A stretch of DNA of 5,958 nucleotides, taken from the NCBI GenBank assembly GCA_905236785.1, contig CAJOQC010000114.1, positions 1 through 5,958 on the forward strand. The letters run 5' to 3'. Of the stretch, positions 1-5,958 are shown piece after piece. How positions within the stretch are numbered: position 1 is the stretch's first letter; each line of letters starts with the position of its first letter. Source of the stretch: an uncultured Selenomonadaceae bacterium. GTDB taxonomy: Bacteria; Bacillota; Negativicutes; Selenomonadales; Selenomonadaceae. Under the pieces are notes generated by a model. That model worked only from the letters and a program-made list of their open reading frames with translations, did not search any database and had not been told where the DNA came from. The position numbers were made by a program, and so were the translations under genes.

Positions 1-32
1 AACACCTGCATTATAACAAACTGCAACGTGTT
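1..32. repeat. Imperfect inverted repeat around the -10 box (possible operator)
   Basis: AACACCTGCA at 1-10 faces TGCAACGTGTT at 22-32. The inner four and outer five bases of each arm are complementary, with a one-base length difference between the arms. The 11-base centre and part of the left arm hold the -10 element, so a bound repressor would block the promoter. The imperfection makes chance a fair alternative. Confidence 0.3.
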
Positions 33-38
33 ATTCAA
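10..38 (-). promoter_or_regulatory. Sigma70-type promoter with extended -10, pointing left
   Basis: On the minus strand, TTGAAT (38-33) and a perfect TATAAT (15-10) are separated by exactly 17 bp. The -10 box is preceded by TG one base away (TGTTATAAT), an extended -10 element. It lies about 50 bp past the fusion stop codon, so it probably drives a gene beginning beyond the left edge. Transcription would start near positions 1-4. This rests on consensus match only. Confidence 0.6.
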
Positions 39-66
39 GACAAAAATTTTCTCGAACAATACCAAC

Positions 67-88
67 GTAAAAATCGTAGAATTTTTAC
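67..88. repeat. AT-rich hairpin overlapping the fusion stop codon
   Basis: GTAAAAAT at 67-74 and ATTTTTAC at 81-88 are perfectly complementary 8-bp arms around a 6-base loop. The TAA stop (85-87) lies inside the right arm. On the transcript the stem is AU-rich and has no following U run, so it is at best a weak terminator or a 3'-end stabilising stem. Confidence 0.4.
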
Positions 89-3030
89 TGAAACAATTTC
101 GCCACTCGCGCCCGTGTTTCGGCGGTGAGTTCCGGCAAGCGCGAAATAAGTTCGCGATAAACCTCAAGCCGCTCGGCAAAATGTGCGCTTAACATACGGT
201 GATGCTTTACGTATTGGTAGGCATTGTCGGCAATTTCGCGGCGAAGTTTGGCGTTTTTGATAAGCAACGTCAATTTTTGGGCAAACTCTCTTTCGTCGCG
301 GAAAATAAGACCGGTTTCCCCCTCTTTCACCGAGTTTTGATACACAGTTGGGGAGGCCAGAACCGTTGCGCCGTAGGCCGCGGATTCGATAAATTTTAGG
401 TCGCTCTTCATGCGGTTTATCTCGTTGTCCGCCAAGGGCAAAAGATTTATGTCCGCCGCCCGCAAAAGGGCGCAATACCTGTCGTAAGGCACAAAACCGC
501 GGCTAAACCCGGGCCCTGTTAAAATTTTGTTCGGCGTATTAAGAGCGGCGAAAAATTCCTTGTCGTAGGCCACCTGCACCAAAATCTGCGGATTTTTCTT
601 CAAAACATGGTTTAAGGCACTCATCAACGGCCGCCAACTCTCGCCGCGATTTAACGCGCCGAAAAATATTGTGAGCGGTTTTTTCACGGCGGTTTCTTCT
701 TCATACCTCCGAGGCGACGGCAATTTTTCGAGTTGATTTTCAAACAGATACACATGGGGGTTATACTGCTTCATGTATTCCGCCAAGGGTTTTGTGGACA
801 CCTGCATGGCGTGGCAACCGATAAAGTCAATGTAATTTGACTGTTCGTAGTCCTCCCGCCAAATTATCGGGTGGTCGTCCATCTCCCCTATCAACAGATA
901 GCCAAGTTTATATATTGTTTCAAAATCCTCGGCTGTTTTCTCCGTAACGGTTGTTGTTATTCGCTGACGAATAAGCACGCGGCATGGGTATTCTTCCGCG
1001 CTTTTGACCACCGCCGACATACTCCGCTCTTCATGGTCTACCCCCGGCGTATTGGCGGCAAATATGCTCGGTACGGTGACGCGCACCCTGCCCGTTATTG
1101 CGCCTTCGCCAAGCATACCCTGAATTATCATGCGCGGCGGTATTTTCTTTGCGGCTCTTACAATATAGGTTTTAACCCAAATATCAGCCGCAGAAATAAT
1201 TGTTTCTCTAATGTTTAAGGCGGCAAGAGCCTCCGTCATTGCAATAAACGCTTCGTCTTGCCGACATTCTTCGTCCCCATTGCCGTATAATCTAAAATTT
1301 TTTTCGACGGCAAAACCGGCCGCCCCGATAATCGACAAAATATTTCCGTAGGTTCGCGTCGTTACGGCGGGCAAATCGCGCCCGCGCAACATGGAGATGG
1401 CGTTTCTTATATAGGCGGGGTTTTCAAAAACAAAGAAAACCTGCCCGTATTCCGTCATATTTTCCCCAAGATGACGCAAAAAATCCGTTGCGCTTTTTTC
1501 GTCCAAAACATTTAGGTATTCGCCATGGACAACGGCGCAGTCAATCTTGCCGAACTTTTCAAAATCAACCTGCAACGCCGCCAAAAGCCGGGTTTCGTCA
1601 AAATAACCTTCGTTTATTTTAAGGGCGGTTTTGTTTGCGCCCACGGCCACATATCTCGCAAAAGGATTTATCTCGTGGAAATTTTTCGCCGTGCGCCCCT
1701 CCGTAACGCCAAATTCAACAACAACAGAGGCATTGGCGGGGATTATTGCGGCAATATCCGGGCGAGAGTCCTTCTCCCCCACTCTGGAAAAGGCCTGCCG
1801 CTTGATAATCTTGTGGTACGCTTCGGCAATGTCGGCGGGTTTCACTTGTGTTATACAATGGGCAACGTCAGCAATACAGTTTGTAAGTTCCTTGCACTCG
1901 CCAATTTGTTCGGCGGGTTGCAAAATGATAAACGGGCTTTGCCACGGGGCGAACCGCCGCGCCAAACTGCAACTTGCCAAACGGCGGTCGCGCCCTTCGC
2001 GGTTAATTTCGATTATGGGCTTTTTATACACCGCCGCCATGTGTTTTAGGCTCGTGTCCCCGCCTATGTAGACATGAAGGGCGGAAATAACCGCCGCCGC
2101 CTCCCGCAATGTGGTTTTGCCGCAAAGGTTTATGCAGTTTTCTTTGCCCAATTTTTCAATGATATAAAGCGCGTCCGCCTCATCCTTTTTTGCCCCCAAG
2201 AACACAAAGACGGCGTTGTTGTCGGTGGCGATAATTTTAAGCGCGTCGGCAAACATTTCCTTGGGGTAAATCTTGCTTGGGCGGCTTCCCCCCGTGGTTA
2301 CGGCAATAAGGATTTTCCCCGGAAACTTTGATGCCCCTCGCAAAAGCTCCCGCGCCTTTAATTTGTCGGCGGTGCTTGTCCAAATTTCCATGTGACGCCG
2401 GTTGACGGTGATGCCCAACTGCTCCAAAAAGAAAAAATTTCGTTCCGCGTCATGCACCGCCGTGGGCGGCTCGATTAAAACCCGCGTCATCATTGAGTCG
2501 AAATTTTGCCGTTTTTCCGTTTTGGCTTTCCATACGCGTTCGCTGTAGGCAATTCGTTCTTTTGCGCCGCTCAAATACCCCAATATATCGCCGCTTTGTA
2601 TGTCTAAGTCCCAACGGGGCAAAAGGCAAAGGGCAATATTTTTTTTCCAAAAATGTTTGGCGCAAAAATCCCGCGCTGTTATGAGCCATTCGCTCACCGA
2701 CTGTGTAAGCATATCGCCGGGGAACGCCAAAACTTCGTCAACATAAGGGCAAAGTTCGACTAAATTGTAAACAACCTTGTTGACCACCAAAGTAATCCGC
2801 TTGTCCTTAAAGCCTGCGCGAAGTTCCCGTAGGAAAGCGGACATCAGCACATTGTCGCCAATGTCGTCAAGGCGTATCACCACAACGTTTTTTTCGTCGG
2901 CAAAATCACGTTTGCCCGTTTGGGCAAAGGCCTGCTCCATAACCCTAAGCAGACCTTTGGCCATGCCGTTGGCTTTGGCTTCCTCCGCCAACAAACTTAC
3001 AGCGTCGCCAAGGCTCTTTACAATGTCCAT
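85..3030 (-). CDS. Fused GT9 glycosyltransferase / methyltransferase-like domain / GT4-like glycosyltransferase
   Basis: This is a 981-residue cytosolic multidomain protein with no signal peptide or membrane segment. After a helical leader of about 45 residues comes a GT9 (ADP-heptose:LPS heptosyltransferase-type) domain, about 47-410. It has RLDDIGD at 53-59, where the last Asp matches the WaaC catalytic Asp, GGDTSLKHMA at 323-332, and cysteines at 379, 385 and 392. Residues about 426-605 resemble a class I SAM methyltransferase (EFGVTEG at 439-445, then NPAYIRNAISMLRGR and a late AAGF), but key SAM-contact positions look eroded. Residues about 610-960 form a GT-B domain with FFGALNRGESW at 789-799 and KFIESAAYGATVLASP at 879-894, where Glu882 matches the nucleotide-sugar-binding Glu of GT4 enzymes. 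An in-frame TTG at 3075 would add 15 residues. ATG 3030 is preferred because it makes a TAATG overlap with the upstream stop and begins where the paralogue at 4363-5634 begins. Acceptor and donor sugars cannot be told. The domain reading is firm for both GT parts and weaker for the middle. Confidence 0.9.
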   Translation of the reverse strand: MDIVKSLGDAVSLLAEEAKANGMAKGLLRVMEQAFAQTGKRDFADEKNVVVIRLDDIGDNVLMSAFLRELRAGFKDKRITLVVNKVVYNLVELCPYVDEVLAFPGDMLTQSVSEWLITARDFCAKHFWKKNIALCLLPRWDLDIQSGDILGYLSGAKERIAYSERVWKAKTEKRQNFDSMMTRVLIEPPTAVHDAERNFFFLEQLGITVNRRHMEIWTSTADKLKARELLRGASKFPGKILIAVTTGGSRPSKIYPKEMFADALKIIATDNNAVFVFLGAKKDEADALYIIEKLGKENCINLCGKTTLREAAAVISALHVYIGGDTSLKHMAAVYKKPIIEINREGRDRRLASCSLARRFAPWQSPFIILQPAEQIGECKELTNCIADVAHCITQVKPADIAEAYHKIIKRQAFSRVGEKDSRPDIAAIIPANASVVVEFGVTEGRTAKNFHEINPFARYVAVGANKTALKINEGYFDETRLLAALQVDFEKFGKIDCAVVHGEYLNVLDEKSATDFLRHLGENMTEYGQVFFVFENPAYIRNAISMLRGRDLPAVTTRTYGNILSIIGAAGFAVEKNFRLYGNGDEECRQDEAFIAMTEALAALNIRETIISAADIWVKTYIVRAAKKIPPRMIIQGMLGEGAITGRVRVTVPSIFAANTPGVDHEERSMSAVVKSAEEYPCRVLIRQRITTTVTEKTAEDFETIYKLGYLLIGEMDDHPIIWREDYEQSNYIDFIGCHAMQVSTKPLAEYMKQYNPHVYLFENQLEKLPSPRRYEEETAVKKPLTIFFGALNRGESWRPLMSALNHVLKKNPQILVQVAYDKEFFAALNTPNKILTGPGFSRGFVPYDRYCALLRAADINLLPLADNEINRMKSDLKFIESAAYGATVLASPTVYQNSVKEGETGLIFRDEREFAQKLTLLIKNAKLRREIADNAYQYVKHHRMLSAHFAERLEVYRELISRLPELTAETRARVAKLFQ

Positions 3031-4247
3031 TATTTCATAGCCCCATAAATCATATTGATGTGGTCTTTTAGGCAATCTTTAAGATCGTAACGCGCTTTTA
3101 CCGTGGCGCGGGCGGCTTTGCCGAGACGTTTCCGCATTTCGGGGTCGTCTAAGGCTTCCACAACACGCCCAGCTATATGCTCCGGCGAGCGGAAATTTGC
3201 CAGCAAGCCGTTCTCCCCGTCAACCACCGCTTCCTCCACGGGCGGCACTTTCGACGCCACAAGGCAACAACCGAAGGCCATGGCCTCAAGCATTGACCAA
3301 CTGAGGACAAAAGGCCGCGTAAGGTACACATGAACCGTGGATGCTTGCATCACCATGCGGTAATCGTCGCGCATCAAAAGCCCCGTAAAATGCACCCGTT
3401 CCGTATCATAGCCGCCCTTTTCTTCCTCAATCTGTTTCCATGTTTTGTCCGGCGCGGGGGGCGTGCCGTAACAAGTTCTGTCAACGCCCACGATAACGAC
3501 ATGAAGTTTGGGGCGTTCCTTCAAGAGTATCCGCACCGCCTCCATAAACTGTGGGAAACCGCGATAGGGTTCAAAGCCCCTGGACACATAGGTCAATACT
3601 TCTTCTGCGTCTGATAAATCAAGGTTTAGTTTCGGCAAAACAATTTTCGCTGACGGGTCGGGGTGGCAAAAGTCCGTGTCGATACCCTCGTGAATAACCC
3701 GCAAACTGTCGCGGTACTCCGGGGGGAACTGTTGCCGTTGCCATTCCGTTGGGCAGTAGCGCACGTCGCAAGCCTGCAAGTTAAGGAGATGATGGGCATT
3801 CATGGTACGAATACGAAGTCTTGCATCGTCGGTCACTTTTTCGTCGGGCCAATAGCCGACATCAGAACCGTAGGCATGATAATACCATTCAAAATAGCCG
3901 ATAAGGGGTACATCGGGGTAAATATCCTTAACATAAAGCGTACTGCCCCAGCCGCTGTGGCCGATCACCACGTCCGGCACAAAATTTATCTGTTGTTTAA
4001 GAGCAACGATAGCCCTTGCCACCGCTTGCCCGTCTAAAACGGCCTCTTCCAAGAATTTCGCGTAGGGGTGTATCCCCTCCGTGGCCTCCCGCGCCAATTT
4101 ATAAATCGCCACGTTGACATTTTGCAAATGGTTGTTGTTGGTTTCCTTCGTGAGAAAAACCACCTTGTGCCGCTTGTCTTTGGCAAAATGCCGCGCTATG
4201 TGAACATACTGCGCTGGAAAATTCGGGTGCAATATCAATAAATTCAT
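3030..4247 (-). CDS. GT4 family glycosyltransferase (Glyco_trans_4_3-type N-terminus)
   Basis: This 405-residue soluble GT-B enzyme probably moves a sugar from a nucleotide-sugar donor to a glycan or protein acceptor in the cytosol. It opens with MNLLILHPNFPAQYVHIA, followed by a Rossmann domain containing GHSGWGST at 96-103 and the aromatic GYFEWYYHAYG at 117-127. This N-terminus is typical of the Pfam group called glycosyl transferase family 4 group. HEGID at 186-190 marks the linker to the C-terminal domain, which has SRGFEPYRGFPQFMEA at 222-237, SWSMLEAMAFGC at 316-327 and GENGLLA at 344-350. Glu321 matches the second Glu of the GT4 EX7E motif; the first position is Phe313, which I recall as common in this subgroup (PFVLSW type). 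The start has a good ribosome-binding site (AGAAGG, 8-nt spacing). Its stop overlaps the ATG of the following fusion by one base. Donor and acceptor are unknown. Confidence 0.93.
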   Translation of the reverse strand: MNLLILHPNFPAQYVHIARHFAKDKRHKVVFLTKETNNNHLQNVNVAIYKLAREATEGIHPYAKFLEEAVLDGQAVARAIVALKQQINFVPDVVIGHSGWGSTLYVKDIYPDVPLIGYFEWYYHAYGSDVGYWPDEKVTDDARLRIRTMNAHHLLNLQACDVRYCPTEWQRQQFPPEYRDSLRVIHEGIDTDFCHPDPSAKIVLPKLNLDLSDAEEVLTYVSRGFEPYRGFPQFMEAVRILLKERPKLHVVIVGVDRTCYGTPPAPDKTWKQIEEEKGGYDTERVHFTGLLMRDDYRMVMQASTVHVYLTRPFVLSWSMLEAMAFGCCLVASKVPPVEEAVVDGENGLLANFRSPEHIAGRVVEALDDPEMRKRLGKAARATVKARYDLKDCLKDHINMIYGAMK

Positions 4248-4255
4248 GTTTTAAT

Positions 4256-4261
4256 CCTTCT
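4256..4261 (-). promoter_or_regulatory. Ribosome-binding site of the GT4 gene
   Basis: AGAAGG on the minus strand lies 8 nt before the ATG at 4247, a good match in sequence and spacing. It supports this start and shows that the GT4 gene can be initiated independently despite the 115-bp gap after the upstream gene. Confidence 0.75.
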
Positions 4262-4294
4262 GTCTGCTTGTAATTTTATTATGTATGTTCTTTC

Positions 4295-4340
4295 TCTTTT
4301 CTTTTTCTCTTTCTTTTCAAAGAAAGAGAAAAAGAAAAGA
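4295..4340. repeat. Perfect polypyrimidine/polypurine inverted repeat, 22-bp stem
   Basis: Arms 4295-4316 (only C and T) and 4319-4340 (only A and G) pair without a mismatch around a nominal 2-base loop. The element fills the middle of the 115-bp gap between the GT9 stop and the GT4 start. A transcript of either strand would fold it into a long A-U-rich hairpin. Neither side has the U run of a standard intrinsic terminator. It could attenuate transcription, protect the upstream mRNA end, separate the expression levels of the exporter-GT9 and GT4-fusion pairs, or be a copy of a dispersed palindromic element. The rest of the gap shows only the GT4 ribosome-binding site and AT-rich sequence. Confidence 0.8.
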
Positions 4341-4362
4341 AGCAGTTTCTTAAAAACACATT

Positions 4363-5634
4363 TTATCTGTTTATCAATCTTCGGTACGCCGCGACAATTT
4401 CCTCGGGCGGCACGCTCTTGATACAATGAGCCTCGTGACGCACGCAACCGCCGTAACGGCCATGATTTTCGGCGCACTCGTCAAGCGCGTGTTCGGGGCG
4501 CAGAACCTCGGCATTGTTTTGCCATGGCGGAAAACGTCGATATTCGCTCAAAAGACCCGGCTTGTCCGTTTCCTTGTCCTTCGCCTCGCGGTATATGACA
4601 ATAACTTTCCTTTTGGCGGCGCACGCCATGTGCATGACGCCGGTATCGTTGCCCATATACATATCGGCTGCGGCGATAAGCGCCGCCGTTTCCCGCAGCG
4701 TGGTTTTGCCCGTAAGATCCGTGATTTTATCGGCGGGAAGATTTTTTGCGGCGGTTCTTGCATCTTCGCTTTCGCTCTTGCCGCCGATAATTATAAAGTG
4801 AACATTGTCCTTAGCAATTTCCTTTAACGCCTCAATCCATTGTTCGGCGGGATATTTGCGGCTGTTATCCCCCGCGCCCAACCCCAAGACTATTTTTAAT
4901 CTGTCGGGGGCGATATTTTTTATAAAATTTTTCGCGCTTATTGCGTCGGCGGAATTAAACCACAATTCCATTGACGTATCTTCGACCTTAAACCCTGCCG
5001 CCGTCAACACATAAAAGGCTTTCTCCGCCTCGCTTACCTGTTCGCGGGTGGTTATGATGTTCTTTGTAAGCAACTTTTCGTCCACGGCGGCAATATTTGG
5101 CGGAGGATCGCCCATCCATGCATGGATGGGGTAATGCCCGAAACCTATCCTTTCCCTTGCGCCGCTAAAGTACGCCGTAAACAGCCCCGAAATATTTTCG
5201 CTGCCCCACTGCGGGCAAAATGCCACGTCGTAATGCCTTTGCCACAAACTGTTGCGGGCAAAATTGGCGCACTCGGCAATCATCGAAATCAACCCTGCCG
5301 GGTTAAAATGCGCTTCAAAAGCAAGCACGTCGTTTACATAAGGGCAAAATTCCACCAACGGCTTAACCAACGGCGACACCACAAACGTAATATGCGCTTT
5401 TGGATAATTGCGCCGCACTTCGCGGACAAATCCGGTTGTAATTATGCTGTCGCCGACCACGTCAAGCCGCACAATCAACACGGACTTTACGCCGCCCGTT
5501 TCTTCCCTGTAGCCCGCCGCAGCAAATTCTTTTTCCATACCGGCAAAAAAGCCCATCATCTCAATGCGCCCGTCGCGGCTCGCCATGGCAAAAGCATCGG
5601 TCAGATATTTTGTCAAATTATCCGTATCAATCAT
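4363..5634 (-). CDS. GT9 family (heptosyltransferase-like) glycosyltransferase
   Basis: This 423-residue soluble protein is related to WaaC/WaaF, which transfer heptose from ADP-heptose to LPS core; the actual sugar and acceptor here are unknown. After a helical leader of about 48 residues comes the first Rossmann domain with IVRLDVVGD at 54-62; Asp62 matches the WaaC catalytic Asp. The second domain has GLGAGDNSRKYP at 251-262 (Lys260 in the place of a donor-phosphate Lys) and the signature GNDTGVMHMA at 328-337. The C-terminus carries cysteines 387, 397 and 404 in the context HCIKSVPPEEI. It is longer than usual heptosyltransferases (about 320-350) because of the leader and the Cys-bearing tail. 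It starts 6 bp after the exporter stop with an AGGAG site lying just upstream of that stop, so co-translation with the exporter is likely. The GT9 half of the fusion at 85-3030 is its paralogue. Confidence 0.93.
   Translation of the reverse strand: MIDTDNLTKYLTDAFAMASRDGRIEMMGFFAGMEKEFAAAGYREETGGVKSVLIVRLDVVGDSIITTGFVREVRRNYPKAHITFVVSPLVKPLVEFCPYVNDVLAFEAHFNPAGLISMIAECANFARNSLWQRHYDVAFCPQWGSENISGLFTAYFSGARERIGFGHYPIHAWMGDPPPNIAAVDEKLLTKNIITTREQVSEAEKAFYVLTAAGFKVEDTSMELWFNSADAISAKNFIKNIAPDRLKIVLGLGAGDNSRKYPAEQWIEALKEIAKDNVHFIIIGGKSESEDARTAAKNLPADKITDLTGKTTLRETAALIAAADMYMGNDTGVMHMACAAKRKVIVIYREAKDKETDKPGLLSEYRRFPPWQNNAEVLRPEHALDECAENHGRYGGCVRHEAHCIKSVPPEEIVAAYRRLINR
5111..5130. repeat. Perfect 20-bp palindrome inside the GT9 coding sequence
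   Basis: CCCATCCATG at 5111-5120 is followed directly by its exact reverse complement CATGGATGGG. It falls in the codons for PIHAWMGD (residues about 169-176). The frame is undisturbed, so it is not an insertion scar that breaks the gene. It may be chance or a protein-binding site. Confidence 0.6.
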
Positions 5635-5640
5635 GGTTTC

Positions 5641-5958
5641 CTACTCCTGCGATGCGTAAAGATGATAGTAATAGCCGCGCCGTTCCATAAGTTCCTTGTG
5701 ACTTCCCGCTTCCACAATGCGCCCTTTGTCCATGGCGATTATAAAATCGCAACCTTTAACGGTGGACAAACGATGCGCCACCATCAAGGTCGTGCGTCCG
5801 GCGGCGATTTTATCGAGATTTTTCAAAATCAAAGCCTCGGACTCCGTGTCAAGGGCGCTGGTGGCCTCGTCCAAAATCAAAATTTTGGGGTCGAGCAACA
5901 GGGCGCGGGCTATGGAAACACGTTGCTTTTGACCGCCGGAGAGCAAAGAACCGCGCTC
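5641..5958 (-). CDS. ABC exporter, C-terminal part of ATPase domain (partial; HlyB/MsbA-like)
   Basis: These are the last 105 residues of an ATP-driven exporter; the reading frame stays open to the window edge, so the membrane domain and Walker A lie outside. Visible in order are the signature LSGGQ (visible residues 6-10) followed by [11 protein letters not shown], Walker B ILILDE at 26-31 with the catalytic Glu, the D-loop SALD at 34-37, and the switch His62 in AHRLSTVK. The tail ([25 protein letters not shown]) is typical of fused membrane-ATPase half-transporters. DKIAAGRT and the spacing through AHRLSTVK look close to HlyB-type type I secretion ATPases, but MsbA-like or peptide exporters share most of these residues, so the substrate is open. 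A TTG at 5946 could be read as a start but falls just before the signature motif and is only an internal Leu codon. The downstream GT9 gene begins 6 bp after the stop. Confidence 0.92.
   Translation of the reverse strand, partial: ERGSLLSGGQKQRVSIARALLLDPKILILDEATSALDTESEALILKNLDKIAAGRTTLMVAHRLSTVKGCDFIIAMDKGRIVEAGSHKELMERRGYYYHLYASQE
5644..5648 (-). promoter_or_regulatory. Ribosome-binding site of the GT9 gene, in the exporter 3' end
   Basis: AGGAG on the minus strand lies immediately before the exporter TAG stop and 9 nt before the GT9 ATG at 5634. The site is thus inside exporter coding sequence, which favours coupled translation and supports the chosen start. A second, weaker AGGAA follows just downstream. 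Confidence 0.75.

Noticed and set aside
500..520. Overlapping CCCGGG and GGGCCC sites
   Set aside because: They fall in the conserved glycosyltransferase coding region (TGPGF) and are explained by codons; there is no sign of a functional element.
1525..2071. Plus-strand open frames of 146-174 codons inside the fusion gene
   Set aside because: They lie antisense to a long gene with clear domain motifs, their translations show no recognisable fold, and they have no operon context; they are shadows of the real frame.
3031..3075. Longer start (TTG at 3075) for the fusion gene
   Set aside because: It would need a TTG start and a 46-bp overlap with the GT4 gene, and the added residues have no counterpart in the paralogous GT9. 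ATG 3030 is better.
4278..4283. CATAAT as a -10 box for the GT4 gene
   Set aside because: At 16-18 bp upstream there is only purine-rich hairpin sequence with no TTG-like -35 box, so an independent promoter is not supported.
4295..4340. Standard rho-independent terminator
   Set aside because: The stem is long but AU-rich and no U run follows on either strand; the element is kept as an inverted repeat of unknown role.
4244..4477. Minus-strand frame of 77 codons spanning the intergenic gap
   Set aside because: It overlaps the GT9 3' end in another frame and reads through the simple-sequence hairpin as Lys/Phe-rich protein; no ribosome-binding site or homology was seen.

Overview
The window is one leftward (minus-strand) gene cluster that spans almost the whole sequence. 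In transcription order it holds the C-terminal end of an ABC exporter (5641-5958, cut by the window edge), a GT9 heptosyltransferase-like glycosyltransferase (4363-5634), a GT4 glycosyltransferase (3030-4247), and a 981-residue fusion (85-3030). The fusion joins a second GT9 domain, a methyltransferase-like Rossmann domain and a C-terminal GT-B glycosyltransferase domain. I found no credible plus-strand gene, RNA gene, CRISPR array or insertion sequence.

The genes are packed like an operon. The exporter stop and the GT9 start are 6 bp apart, and the GT9 ribosome-binding site lies just upstream of that stop, in the last exporter codons. The GT4 stop and the fusion start share one base (TAATG), which suggests translational coupling. 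The only real gap inside the cluster is 4248-4362. It holds a perfect 22-bp-stem inverted repeat made almost purely of pyrimidines on one arm and purines on the other, and may be a point of expression control.

The left 84 bases carry a small hairpin overlapping the fusion stop codon. Beyond it is a good sigma70-type promoter pointing left (TTGAAT, 17-bp spacer, TGTTATAAT), so a new transcription unit probably begins just outside the window.

Functionally, all three complete genes look like soluble cytosolic enzymes that move sugars; none shows a signal peptide or membrane segment. Together with the exporter they would suit assembly of a glycan or glycosylation of a protein before export. The exporter tail resembles type I secretion (HlyB-like) ATPases at least as much as MsbA-like ones, so a glycosylated type I secretion substrate is an attractive but unproven reading. 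The two GT9 domains are clear paralogues, so the cluster grew partly by duplication.

The organism is probably a bacterium with a Gram-negative type envelope, judged from the GT9 enzymes and the exporter, with roughly balanced base composition. A host-associated alphaproteobacterium or a Negativicutes member would both fit. The sequence alone does not settle the taxon.
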